The notes below the pieces were generated by a model. It ran no database searches, had not been told where the DNA came from, and saw only the letters and a list, made by a program, of their open reading frames with translations. From the NCBI GenBank assembly GCA_004556545.1, contig SFGO01000077.1:1-19680 (forward strand): 19,680 nucleotides of DNA, read 5' to 3'. This document shows, piece by piece, positions 7,769 to 14,483 of this stretch. The DNA comes from Clostridiales bacterium. Its GTDB lineage: Bacteria > Bacillota > Clostridia > Christensenellales > Aristaeellaceae. Both the position numbers and the translations under genes were made by a program. Positions within the stretch are counted from its first letter, which is position 1. Every line of letters begins with the position of its first letter.

Positions 7769-7850
7769 CGTGGGCGGCCAACATGAGGTTTTTCGACAGA
7801 CTGAACGCCGCTTCCTTCACGAAGAAAGGAAGCGGCGTTGGTACGTCCGA

Positions 7851-9170
7851 TCAGGACCGATGAAAGGCGGGCAGGTAATCTTTGTTCTTCTCAAACAGCG
7901 CATCCGTCATTTCCTTGATCTCCTGCAGGGAGCAGACCGCGCTGCACAGCGGATCCATGCACACCGCCTGGAAAACCTTGCGGCGGTCGCCGGTCACGGC
8001 GGCTTCGGCCACCATATCCTCAATGCGGGCGGTGGTGCCTACCAGAATGGCCAGATGATCCGGCAGCGGCCCGACGTGGATCGGCTCCATGCCGTATTGA
8101 GAAGCCAGCACCGGCACTTCCACGCAGCTGTTTTCAGGCAGATTGTCGATCAGGTGCCTGTTCAGCACATTGCCGTTGAACTTGAACAGCTTGCCGTCGC
8201 CGAAGCGGGCGTTGAAGATGTTGGAGGCATACTCGCCGCTGTGGTTCTTGTCCACCTCTTCTTCGTTGATCCACTGATCCAGTTCCTTTACCCAGGTCTT
8301 CTCCCGTTCCAGACGCAGGTTCAGAGAATAGGCGTATTCGCCGGGATTCCAGCCGGTGCCGTGGGTGCAGTATTTCTCAATCAGGTCAGGCCGCTTGCGG
8401 AACCATGCGTTGTATTCGCTGTTGTGGCCGCTGGATTCGGTGGGGTAGTAGTCCAGATGGCGGAACATTTCGTTGCGCACCTGCTCCTTGTTCCAGATCT
8501 CAGGGTTTTCCAGCGCCTTGCGCAGCAGAGGATAAGCGTCCTCGCCCTTGCAGTGCAGGTCGATATAGAAGGCCTGATGATTCACGCCCGCGCAGGTGTA
8601 GGTCATGTCTTCGGGCTGAGCGCCGATCCATTCCGCCAGCATCTTGGCCGTCCCCTGAACGCTGTGGCACAGGCCGGTCACTTCGACTTTGGTGTTGGCC
8701 TGCATGGCCTTGCAGAGCATGCTCATGGGATTGGTGTAGTTCAGGAACACGGCCTTGGGGCAGTACTTTTCGATGTCGCGGCAGATGTCCAGCATCAGGG
8801 GAATATTGCGCAGGGCCCGGAAGATGCCGGACACGCTGCGGGTATCGCCCACGTTGATGTCCACGCCGTACTCCTTGGGAATCTCGATGTCATAGCGCCA
8901 GATGTCGATGTCGCCGTTGAACACGGTGCAGACCACGCCGTCCGCACCTTCCAGCGCTTCCGCCCGGTTCATGGTGGAAGTAACCGTCGCCTTGTTGCCG
9001 AAGGCCGCGTTGATTTTGTTCACGCAGGCGGTGATCTTTTCCAGCCGCAGGGGATTGATGTCCATCAGGGCGATGTGGCAATCCTCAAAGGCCGGAAAAG
9101 TAAACAGATCCCGCACCAGATTCCGGGTAAAGATATAGCTTCCAGCACCGATAAAAGCGAATTTCTTCAT
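7851..9170 (-). CDS. melA: Glycoside hydrolase family 4, probable alpha-galactosidase (439 aa)
   Basis: Cytoplasmic GH4 enzyme, which cleaves glycosides by NAD+- and Mn2+-dependent oxidation-elimination rather than by a classical acid/base mechanism. The N-terminal Rossmann fold starts FAFIGAGSYIFTRNLV (residues 4-19). GDTRSVSGIFRALRNIP (108-124) and LNYTNPMSMLCKA (143-155) are family landmarks. Cys168 in CHSVQG and His198 in GVNHQAF are the expected metal ligands. In GH4 the residues at CHSV track substrate class: CHSV is the alpha-galactosidase form, against CHEV (alpha-glucosidase), CHG- (glucuronidase) and CN/CD forms (6-phospho-glycosidases). The length is normal. AAAGGAG (complement of 9179-9185) supports the start. 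The gene converges on GH31 and is divergent from an AraC regulator, its likely activator. LplD-like alpha-galacturonidase is the main alternative. Confidence 0.9.
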   Translation of the reverse strand: MKKFAFIGAGSYIFTRNLVRDLFTFPAFEDCHIALMDINPLRLEKITACVNKINAAFGNKATVTSTMNRAEALEGADGVVCTVFNGDIDIWRYDIEIPKEYGVDINVGDTRSVSGIFRALRNIPLMLDICRDIEKYCPKAVFLNYTNPMSMLCKAMQANTKVEVTGLCHSVQGTAKMLAEWIGAQPEDMTYTCAGVNHQAFYIDLHCKGEDAYPLLRKALENPEIWNKEQVRNEMFRHLDYYPTESSGHNSEYNAWFRKRPDLIEKYCTHGTGWNPGEYAYSLNLRLEREKTWVKELDQWINEEEVDKNHSGEYASNIFNARFGDGKLFKFNGNVLNRHLIDNLPENSCVEVPVLASQYGMEPIHVGPLPDHLAILVGTTARIEDMVAEAAVTGDRRKVFQAVCMDPLCSAVCSLQEIKEMTDALFEKNKDYLPAFHRS

Positions 9171-9211
9171 GGGGCCAACTCCTTTGCCGATTTTTTCCAG
9201 CTGGTGGTTTG

Positions 9212-9240
9212 ATTATAGCAGGCGGCCCGGGCGGAAGCGA
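9212..9240 (-). promoter_or_regulatory. Promoter of the GH4 gene with perfect -10 and weak -35
   Basis: On the - strand TATAAT (complement of 9212-9217) is a perfect -10 box, while the bases 17 upstream (TCGCTT, complement of 9235-9240) are a poor -35. This suits activation by the divergent AraC-type protein. The leader would be about 35 bases. Confidence 0.55.
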
Positions 9241-9244
9241 TAGC

Positions 9245-9280
9245 ATATCTTGCGAATGCATGGAAAATATTGCTGTATGG
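9245..9280. promoter_or_regulatory. Candidate AraC-type operator between divergent promoters
   Basis: TTGC occurs at 9250-9253 and 9270-9273, exactly 20 bases apart, each preceded by an AT-rich ATAT and followed by ATGG (9260-9263, 9277-9280). The pair lies just upstream of the -35 regions of both divergent promoters. The repeat is imperfect and the assignment is a guess from position and spacing. Confidence 0.28.
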
Positions 9281-9281
9281 C

Positions 9282-9310
9282 TTGACTTTTCATCCTGGTT
9301 TTTCTATGCT
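9282..9310 (+). promoter_or_regulatory. σA promoter of the AraC-type regulator gene
   Basis: TTGACT (9282-9287), 17 bases and TATGCT (9305-9310) are each close to consensus. The start of transcription would be near 9317, leaving a leader of only about 15 bases that begins with the ribosome binding site. Confidence 0.55.
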
Positions 9311-9331
9311 GTAGCCGAGGGGGAATAGGCT

Positions 9332-10210
9332 GTGTACGTTATTTATGACAGTGAACGCGATGTGACAAATGTTGCTGCCAATGTGCCGCTGCAGATCAAC
9401 AGCTGCGGCATCAATACCACTCGCCGGGGCGGACGCTCCACCGAGGAAGACGTGCTGGTGCGCCGCCCTTCCGGACGATTGGACTATCAGCTTTTATACA
9501 TGGTATCCGGCCATGCGGATTATCTTCTGGACGGGGAATGGCAGACGGTGGGGGAAGGAAAAATCGTGCTGTATCGTCCGCAGGTTCCTCAGTTTTATCG
9601 AACCTACTCTCAGGTGCCCATGCTCTGCCGCTGGGTGCATTTTTCCGGCACGGAGGCCGCAGCGCTGCTGGAAGAGTGCGGCATGGGGCATGGAAATCTT
9701 TTCTCACCGGGCCTGTGCCCGGCGGCCGAGGCACTGTTGAAGTCCATGGCCGGTGAAATGCTGCACCGGGAGCCCATGTATCGGATCATGCTGGAATCCC
9801 AGTTTCGGCAGGCAATGGCTTTGTTTGGGCGGCAGATGGCACAGCGAAAAAGCTCCCCGGCCGATTCGGGCAGGCAGAAAATGCTTTCCGTTATGGACTA
9901 TATGAACCGCCACTATTTTGAGCCGCTTCAAACCGAAGAACTGGCGGCCCACTGCGGCCTGAGCAAGTATCACTTCATCCATCTTTTTCGGATGTGTACA
10001 GGGATGACCCCCTATGCCTACCTGATCCGCATTCGGATGGAGCGTGCACAGACACTTCTGCAGACGGGCGACATGACGGTTCAGGAAGTGGCGTTTGTCT
10101 GCGGCTATCAGGATCCGCTTTATTTCAGCCGGGCTTTTTCCAAGCATTTCGGAATTTCTCCTACGGACTGCAAACAACGGTTTTTTTCCGAAAGCCAAAA
10201 GGACATTTAG
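9332..10210 (+). CDS. AraC-family transcriptional regulator (292 aa)
   Basis: Sugar-responsive DNA-binding protein. The N-terminal half (about 20-110) looks like the AraC cupin sensor: DYQLLYMVSGHADYLLDGEW, then a YRPQVPQFYR segment. The C-terminal half carries the two AraC helix-turn-helix units at about 201-222 (TEELAAHCGLSKYHFIHLF) and 249-272 (VQEVAFVCGYQDPLYFSRAF), ending with the usual FGISPTDCKQRF. The start is a GTG at 9332, supported by GAGGGGGAA seven bases before it and by the promoter just upstream; no ATG fits better. It is divergent from the GH4 gene, an arrangement like that of MelR/RafR/MsmR activators of alpha-galactoside genes. Control of GH4 and perhaps of the importer is inferred. 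Confidence 0.92.
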   Translation: MYVIYDSERDVTNVAANVPLQINSCGINTTRRGGRSTEEDVLVRRPSGRLDYQLLYMVSGHADYLLDGEWQTVGEGKIVLYRPQVPQFYRTYSQVPMLCRWVHFSGTEAAALLEECGMGHGNLFSPGLCPAAEALLKSMAGEMLHREPMYRIMLESQFRQAMALFGRQMAQRKSSPADSGRQKMLSVMDYMNRHYFEPLQTEELAAHCGLSKYHFIHLFRMCTGMTPYAYLIRIRMERAQTLLQTGDMTVQEVAFVCGYQDPLYFSRAFSKHFGISPTDCKQRFFSESQKDI

Positions 10211-10285
10211 AACCGTTGGGGGGAGTCGGCGCTGAGTAAATCGAGAGGGACAATGCTTTTCCGTTTGACGTTTTTCCGCTGCCGA

Positions 10286-10307
10286 ACGCCGAGAGGCGTA
10301 TTATTTT
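10286..10307 (+). terminator. Weak terminator-like hairpin after the AraC regulator gene
   Basis: ACGCC (10286-10290) and GGCGT (10295-10299) enclose loop GAGA and are followed by ATTATTTT, which overlaps the stop codon of the convergent gene. The stem has only five pairs. The rest of the gap 10211-10285 shows nothing recognisable. Confidence 0.35.
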
Positions 10308-12055
10308 GATTGGTTCGCCGGAAAATCACTCCCGGCGAGAATACGCCAGAGCGTGGTACGGCCAATGCCAAGCCGCTGGGCTGCTTTCGTTTTGTTCATT
10401 TTTTCTTCGCTCAGAACGTTCCAGACGATTTGTCTGGTCATTTCCTCCAAGGTTCCTTGCGGAATTTTATCCGGCAAAGGCGCGGCATAGAACCTTTTTT
10501 CATCGGCAAGCGCGGTATAAACGGCGTCGCTGGAAACCGTGCCGCCGTTGCAGGTGGCGGAGAGCTGCTGAAGGACACGATAGAATTGCGCGCTGTTGCC
10601 GGGCCAGGGATATTGGGTCAGCGCCTTCATGGCGTCAGGGTCAAAGCCGATGATTTGCCGGGAGAAGCGGTAGTTGAAGTGCCCAACCAGCAAGCTGGCC
10701 AGTATGGGAAGCTCATCTTTTCGTTCGCGCAGAGGGGGAACCCGGAAAGTGAAGCAATTGCTTGTCAGCAAAGAACGCCAAATGAGCGTTTCCTGCGCCG
10801 CGGGAGAAAGTGTGTAGATGAGCTTGCAGCGGGTATGAAGACGGGATACGTGGATATATTCCAGCCATTGCTGCTGCTGAGCAGCAGAAAGTTTTTCGGG
10901 ATGCTCGACAATCAAAATCCGATGGTTTTCATTGAGGGGAGAATGTTCTTTTTTTAGCAGCGTATGCCATGAAGAATCGGATATTTGCGCGCAGTCAAGC
11001 ATAAGCTGCGGCCAGCACCGGAAAAAATCAGCCTGAGTAAGCGCCGTGATCAGGGCGGACAGATCGCAGCCTTCTTCAGCCAGAATGAAAGAGGGCGTTA
11101 TGCTGGAAATCGTTTTGCCCGCTTGCTGAATGATTTCCTGCATGGCTCCAATATTATCATGAAAGTCGGCCATTTCATCGGCTTCTTCATATTGCAGGGC
11201 AACGCTGTTCCAGACAGAGGCTTTTTCCGTCATGGTCATCTGGACACAGGATTGATTCAAATAAGCAGCGGGAGCGGAACAAATTTCATACGTCCGTCCG
11301 TTGATACGGCGGAGGGAAACGTTCGCGCCGTTCTCTAAGGTTCTGCGATACAGGACGGCTGCCTTCTGACGGAAAATTTCTTCCTGAAACAGCCCGCTGC
11401 TGCAAAGCGTTTGCTGCTTTTCTCCAAGAACCAGATAGGAAATGTCCTGCTGGGCCAGAAGATTGTGCCGCATTTGATTTTCCTGCGAAAGGCGGTCAAG
11501 GTGCCGGAAAAGAGTTTCTGCCTCGTCAAAGGCCGCTTCGATGGATTCGACGCCGGACGAAATCAGAATCCCGTTCATATGCAGCGCGTGAGCCTGACGA
11601 ACGGCCACCGTGTCGCCGATAATGACGGAGTAATCCTCTGCCTTTAATTTTTCCAAACAGGCGGCAGCTTCTGTTTCGTTGGTGATGGTAATGACTTTGA
11701 CGGGCCGCTGCACCAGCTCCAGAATGGTCTCGATGTTTCGGGTGGTATTCTGAAAACCTACTACGGCAAAGCGATCGCCGTAGCTGCCTACCAATCGGAT
11801 GGTACGAAGCAAATCATAGATGCTGGAATGGATTTCCACAACGGGCTTCTGACAGTTTTGGGCTAAAAGCCGCGCTGTTCCGCCGCGGGAAAGGAGCACA
11901 TCGTAGCTTTCTTCGGGAATGGACTGAATGATCTCCAGAGCCTCGGCAAGGTCGCCGGTTCGTACCGTGGTCTGAATAAGAGGACGATGCTGGCTGATCT
12001 CCCGAATGGAAAGAGCCAAACCTTCGTTGGGGGCGATCGCAAGAATTCGAAGCAT
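10301..12055 (-). CDS. PrpR_N-type regulator with degenerate σ54-activator domain and Fis-type helix-turn-helix (584 aa)
   Basis: Built like σ54-dependent activators of the PrpR class. A PrpR_N-like sensor spans residues 10-185 (LSRGGTARLL, then IGDTVAVRQAHALHMNGILISSG). A PAS-like stretch lies at 200-300, an AAA+-derived region at 298-505 and a Fis-type helix-turn-helix at 536-577 (NKTKAAQRLGIGRTTLWRIL). The end of the AAA domain is well kept: VPPLRERKDELP (439-450) and YPWPGNSAQFYRVLQQL (482-498). Where Walker A should be there is ILAEEGCDLSA. No GAFTGA loop follows DCAQIS, and Walker B is reduced to ILIVEHPEKL. It should therefore neither hydrolyse ATP normally nor open σ54 promoters, and probably acts as an ordinary DNA-binding repressor or activator. 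GGAGG (complement of 12061-12065) fixes the start at 12055; the frame open to 12448 runs antisense into the next gene. It is divergent from the acid-sugar operon, its likely target. Confidence 0.88.
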   Translation of the reverse strand: MLRILAIAPNEGLALSIREISQHRPLIQTTVRTGDLAEALEIIQSIPEESYDVLLSRGGTARLLAQNCQKPVVEIHSSIYDLLRTIRLVGSYGDRFAVVGFQNTTRNIETILELVQRPVKVITITNETEAAACLEKLKAEDYSVIIGDTVAVRQAHALHMNGILISSGVESIEAAFDEAETLFRHLDRLSQENQMRHNLLAQQDISYLVLGEKQQTLCSSGLFQEEIFRQKAAVLYRRTLENGANVSLRRINGRTYEICSAPAAYLNQSCVQMTMTEKASVWNSVALQYEEADEMADFHDNIGAMQEIIQQAGKTISSITPSFILAEEGCDLSALITALTQADFFRCWPQLMLDCAQISDSSWHTLLKKEHSPLNENHRILIVEHPEKLSAAQQQQWLEYIHVSRLHTRCKLIYTLSPAAQETLIWRSLLTSNCFTFRVPPLRERKDELPILASLLVGHFNYRFSRQIIGFDPDAMKALTQYPWPGNSAQFYRVLQQLSATCNGGTVSSDAVYTALADEKRFYAAPLPDKIPQGTLEEMTRQIVWNVLSEEKMNKTKAAQRLGIGRTTLWRILAGSDFPANQSK

Positions 12056-12069
12056 AGCAACCTCCGATT

Positions 12070-12084
12070 GTTTCATATTAAAAC
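12070..12084. promoter_or_regulatory. GTTT-N7-AAAC box A
   Basis: GTTTCATATTAAAAC, the first of three 15-base boxes sharing GTTT-N7-AAAC in the divergent region. It covers the predicted transcription start of the regulator gene, so it could serve autorepression. Confidence 0.5.
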
Positions 12085-12085
12085 G

Positions 12086-12114
12086 ATTATAAATGAACTT
12101 GCGAAAAAACGCAA
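12086..12114 (-). promoter_or_regulatory. σA promoter of the PrpR_N-type regulator gene
   Basis: On the - strand TTGCGT (complement of 12109-12114), 17 bases and a perfect TATAAT (complement of 12086-12091). The -35 is covered by the palindrome TTGCG-N6-CGCAA (12099-12114). Confidence 0.55.
12099..12114. promoter_or_regulatory. Palindrome TTGCG-N6-CGCAA over the regulator's -35
   Basis: TTGCG (12099-12103) and CGCAA (12110-12114) are perfect inverted arms around six A residues. It overlaps the -35 of the - strand promoter and may be an operator distinct from the GTTT-N7-AAAC boxes. Confidence 0.4.
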
Positions 12115-12129
12115 TAGAAACAAATGAAT

Positions 12130-12144
12130 GTTTCAAAATAAAAC
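12130..12144. promoter_or_regulatory. GTTT-N7-AAAC box B
   Basis: GTTTCAAAATAAAAC, with centre 60 bases from box A. It shares bases with a second perfect inverted repeat, GAAACA-N6-TGTTTC (12117-12134). Confidence 0.5.
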
Positions 12145-12163
12145 AAATTATCTGATTTGAATT

Positions 12164-12178
12164 GTTTTCAAATGAAAC
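12164..12178. promoter_or_regulatory. GTTT-N7-AAAC box C
   Basis: GTTTTCAAATGAAAC, with centre 34 bases from box B. It overlaps the -35 of the operon promoter, a position suited to repression or to contact-dependent activation. Confidence 0.5.
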
Positions 12179-12193
12179 TGTTTTCGTTATGAT
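12165..12193 (+). promoter_or_regulatory. σA-type promoter of the acid-sugar operon
   Basis: TTTTCA (12165-12170, four of six), 17 bases and TATGAT (12188-12193, five of six). The transcript would start near 12200. No GG-N10-GC σ54 promoter was found in the region, which agrees with the loss of σ54 motifs in the divergent regulator. Confidence 0.45.
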
Positions 12194-12230
12194 GATGACA
12201 ACCTGAAAGACAGAAGAGGATGGCGCAAGC

Positions 12231-13268
12231 ATGAAGAAACCAGTGTTAGCCATTACCATGGGGGATCCGGCCGGAATCGGTCCGGAAGTAACGGTAAAAG
12301 CGCTGCAATACCGCGACCTTTGGGACAAATGTATTCCCATTGTGGTAGGGGACGCATATGTTCTGGAAGACGCTCTTCGCTTTTCCGGATTCAATCGGAC
12401 GATTCGTTCTATCGGCAAGCCGGAGGAAGCCGTCGGGGAGCCTGGCACGATCGAATGCGTTGATTTACATGCGCTGGCGCCGGAGAAATATCAGTATGGT
12501 CAGGTCAGCGCCGCCTGCGGCGAAGCTGCCTTTCAATATGTTGTGAAGGCAATCGAGTATGCTCAGGCAGGCCGCGTGGCCGGGGTTGTAACCGCGCCTA
12601 TCAACAAAGAAGCGCTGCATTTGGCCGGGCATTATTATTCCGGCCATACGGAAATTTTTGCCGATTATACTCATACGCCTCATTACGCCATGCTTTTGAT
12701 GAGCGGGAAACTGCGGGTCATTCATTGCACGACACACGTTTCCATGCGAAAGGCCTGCGACCTGATCACACGGGAACGGGTAGGCGAGGTCATTGGACTG
12801 GCGGATCAGGCTATGCGAATGATGGGACTGGAGCATTACACGATCGGCGTGGCAGGGCTGAACGCTCATTGCTCTGAAAACGGCCTGTTTGGCACGGAAG
12901 AAGCGGAAGCCATTTCCCCGGCGATTCAGGACGCAAAGGAAAGGGGAATTCCCGTGGAAGGCCCCATTCCGCCGGATACGGTTTTCGTCAAGGCACTGGC
13001 GGGCCAATATGATATTGTGGTGGCCATGTATCATGATCAGGGCCACATCCCGCTCAAAGTAGTGGGCTTCCAGTTGGATGCGGCCACGGGGCGTTTTACC
13101 TCTATGAGCGGCATCAATACGACCATCGGTCTGCCGATTCTCCGCACCTCGGTGGATCACGGCACCGCCTTTGATAAGGCAGGCAAAAATCTGGCCAACG
13201 AAGCAAGCATGGTGGAAGCGCTTCAACTGGCGGCGCAGATGGCCCCTTATTACCAAAAGAAAGAGTAG
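12231..13268 (+). CDS. pdxA2: PdxA2-type 4-phosphotetronate dehydrogenase (345 aa)
   Basis: Metal- and NAD-dependent enzyme of the PdxA family. In this branch it oxidises 4-phospho-D-threonate or 4-phospho-D-erythronate, which then decarboxylates to dihydroxyacetone phosphate, instead of acting in vitamin B6 synthesis. Residues 7-20 carry the family start AITMGDPAGIGPEV. Metal ligands His169 (CTTHVS), His213 (LNAHCSENG) and His268 (AMYHDQG) are present. HDQGHIPLK (268-276), where biosynthetic PdxA has HDQGLPVLK, and the C-terminal SGINTTIGLPILRTSVDHG favour the catabolic PdxA2 group. AGAGGA at 12215-12220 supports the start. It is the first gene of the operon and lies six bases before the acid-sugar kinase gene; that pairing is the known signature of tetronate catabolism. 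A biosynthetic role is unlikely here. Confidence 0.92.
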   Translation: MKKPVLAITMGDPAGIGPEVTVKALQYRDLWDKCIPIVVGDAYVLEDALRFSGFNRTIRSIGKPEEAVGEPGTIECVDLHALAPEKYQYGQVSAACGEAAFQYVVKAIEYAQAGRVAGVVTAPINKEALHLAGHYYSGHTEIFADYTHTPHYAMLLMSGKLRVIHCTTHVSMRKACDLITRERVGEVIGLADQAMRMMGLEHYTIGVAGLNAHCSENGLFGTEEAEAISPAIQDAKERGIPVEGPIPPDTVFVKALAGQYDIVVAMYHDQGHIPLKVVGFQLDAATGRFTSMSGINTTIGLPILRTSVDHGTAFDKAGKNLANEASMVEALQLAAQMAPYYQKKE

Positions 13269-13274
13269 TGTGAC

Positions 13275-14483
13275 ATGAAACTGGCTATTTTAGCAGACGA
13301 TTTTACTGGGGCCTTGGACACGTCGGTTCAGTTTTCTTCACAGGGAATTTCTACCGTTCTGACCAGTGTAGACCAGCCCTGGACGTCCATGCCGGATAAT
13401 TGCGAAGTATTAACCATGGATTTGCAAACGAGGCATTTGCCGCCGACGGATGTATACCGGAGGGTTTATCGCGCGGCTGAGAAGCTGCGGCAGAAAAATG
13501 TCCCCTATTTATATATCAAAACGGATTCTGGAATGCGCGGAAACGTGGGGGCGGCGTTGGCGGCGGCTGCGGACTGCTGGAAAAGCAGCGTCTATTTTGT
13601 GCCTGCCTACCCTAAAACCGGGCGAACGGTGGTAGACGGCGCGCTGTATGTAGATGGCAAACCCGTATCCGAAAGCGTGTTTGGAGAAGACCTTTTTAAT
13701 CCTGTCCGTCATGACCGCATTGCCGATATTATTGCGGAGCAGACCCGAATGCCCGTTGTGGAAAAGTGGCAGCCAGAAGGAGCCATCGTCCTGAAAAATG
13801 CGTCCACCAATGAAGATATGAAACGCTTGGCTGCGGAAATGACTCCGGAAGTTCGTTTAATGGCGGGCTGCGCCGGATTGGCGCACTATCTGCCGGATAA
13901 GCTGCAGATTCCTGTCGGCAAATTGCCGGAAGTCACACTGCATCAGCCGCTGCTGGTCATTTCCGGAAGTACGAGTAAGGTCAGCCTTGACCAGCTGCGT
14001 TATTGTGAAGAAAAAGGGTTTCACTCCATTTTGCTTTCGGATATTCTGGCCCCGGAGCCCAATTTCAAGGCTCTGGTTCAGCAGGTGATGGAGAAGCGTC
14101 ATTCCGGCGTATTGCTGGAGGTGATCCGCAGCGAAGAAGAGTGCACCCGTCTGAATCAGGAAGCCGAGCGTTCTGGTCTGAACGCCGTTCAGGCCTCAGA
14201 AAGGATTGCCTCTAATCTGGGCAAAGCGGCCGCTTCCGTTGTCAATGCCGGTTTTCGCGGCGTACTGTTTGTTTTCGGCGGCGATACGCTTGCCTGTGTC
14301 CTGCGGGAGCTAAAGACCCGAAGAATCGAACCGCTCTGCGAGATCGAAAGCGGCGTGGTGGTTTCGGAAGTCTTTCGGGACGATGGATCGCTGTTTGTCA
14401 TTTCCAAATCCGGGAGTTTCGGCGGACTGGATGTGGTGAAAAACGTCTGCCGGAAATGCAGCATGGGAGTGTTTGCACAATGA
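13275..14483 (+). CDS. dtnK: Four-carbon acid sugar kinase, DUF1537 family (402 aa)
   Basis: ATP-dependent kinase that phosphorylates the 4-hydroxyl of a tetronate such as D-threonate or D-erythronate, feeding PdxA2. The N-terminal substrate domain shows LAILADDFTGALDT (3-16), KTDSGMRGN (82-90) and PAYPKTGRTVVDG (110-122). The C-terminal nucleotide domain shows FVFGGDTLA (332-340), CEIESGVVV (355-363) and ISKSGSFGG (376-384). Length and domain order are those of complete family members. The ribosome binding site is weak (AAGAAAGAG around the upstream stop), so translation is probably coupled to the dehydrogenase gene six bases before. The stop codon overlaps the next start as ATGA. D-threonate specificity (DtnK) is inferred; DenK-like erythronate kinase is equally compatible with the sequence. 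Confidence 0.9.
   Translation: MKLAILADDFTGALDTSVQFSSQGISTVLTSVDQPWTSMPDNCEVLTMDLQTRHLPPTDVYRRVYRAAEKLRQKNVPYLYIKTDSGMRGNVGAALAAAADCWKSSVYFVPAYPKTGRTVVDGALYVDGKPVSESVFGEDLFNPVRHDRIADIIAEQTRMPVVEKWQPEGAIVLKNASTNEDMKRLAAEMTPEVRLMAGCAGLAHYLPDKLQIPVGKLPEVTLHQPLLVISGSTSKVSLDQLRYCEEKGFHSILLSDILAPEPNFKALVQQVMEKRHSGVLLEVIRSEEECTRLNQEAERSGLNAVQASERIASNLGKAAASVVNAGFRGVLFVFGGDTLACVLRELKTRRIEPLCEIESGVVVSEVFRDDGSLFVISKSGSFGGLDVVKNVCRKCSMGVFAQ

Larger units (their letters stand above)
7596..7844. repeat. Composite inverted-repeat element of about 249 bases with hairpin ends
   Basis: A 37-base sequence starting AACGCCGCTTCCTT occurs identically at 7603-7639 and 7804-7840. Each copy is itself a hairpin (14-base arms, loop CACGAAGA). 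Outside them stand GTACCAA (7596-7602) and, at the other end, TTGGTAC (7838-7844). Just inside, CAG-N2-TGTC-N-AAAAA (from 7640) is mirrored by the complement of TTTTTCGACAGACTG (to 7803). The whole block is therefore an inverted repeat at several levels. The core holds three more hairpins. There is no ORF with coding character. It fills the gap between convergent genes and could be a non-autonomous mobile element or a bidirectional terminator. Confidence 0.7.

Noticed and set aside
7603..7840. CRISPR-like pair of identical 37-base repeats
   Set aside because: There are only two copies, 201 bases apart, each a long self-complementary hairpin, with a structured core between and no cas genes.
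7713..9212. 499-codon + strand frame opposite the GH4 gene
   Set aside because: It is antisense to a complete GH4 enzyme with intact motifs, starts inside the repeat element and shows no recognisable domain.
12056..12230. σ54 (-24/-12) promoter expected from the regulator family
   Set aside because: No suitably placed GG-N10-GC was found on either strand, while σA-like elements are present for both directions.
12056..12448. N-terminal extension of the PrpR_N-type regulator to 12448
   Set aside because: It would run antisense through the start of pdxA2 and the divergent promoters. GGAGG upstream of 12055 and the PrpR_N start fit the shorter protein.
12231..13268. Vitamin B6-biosynthetic pdxA
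   Set aside because: HDQGHIPLK instead of HDQGLPVLK, and the adjacent DUF1537 kinase gene, point to the catabolic PdxA2 branch.
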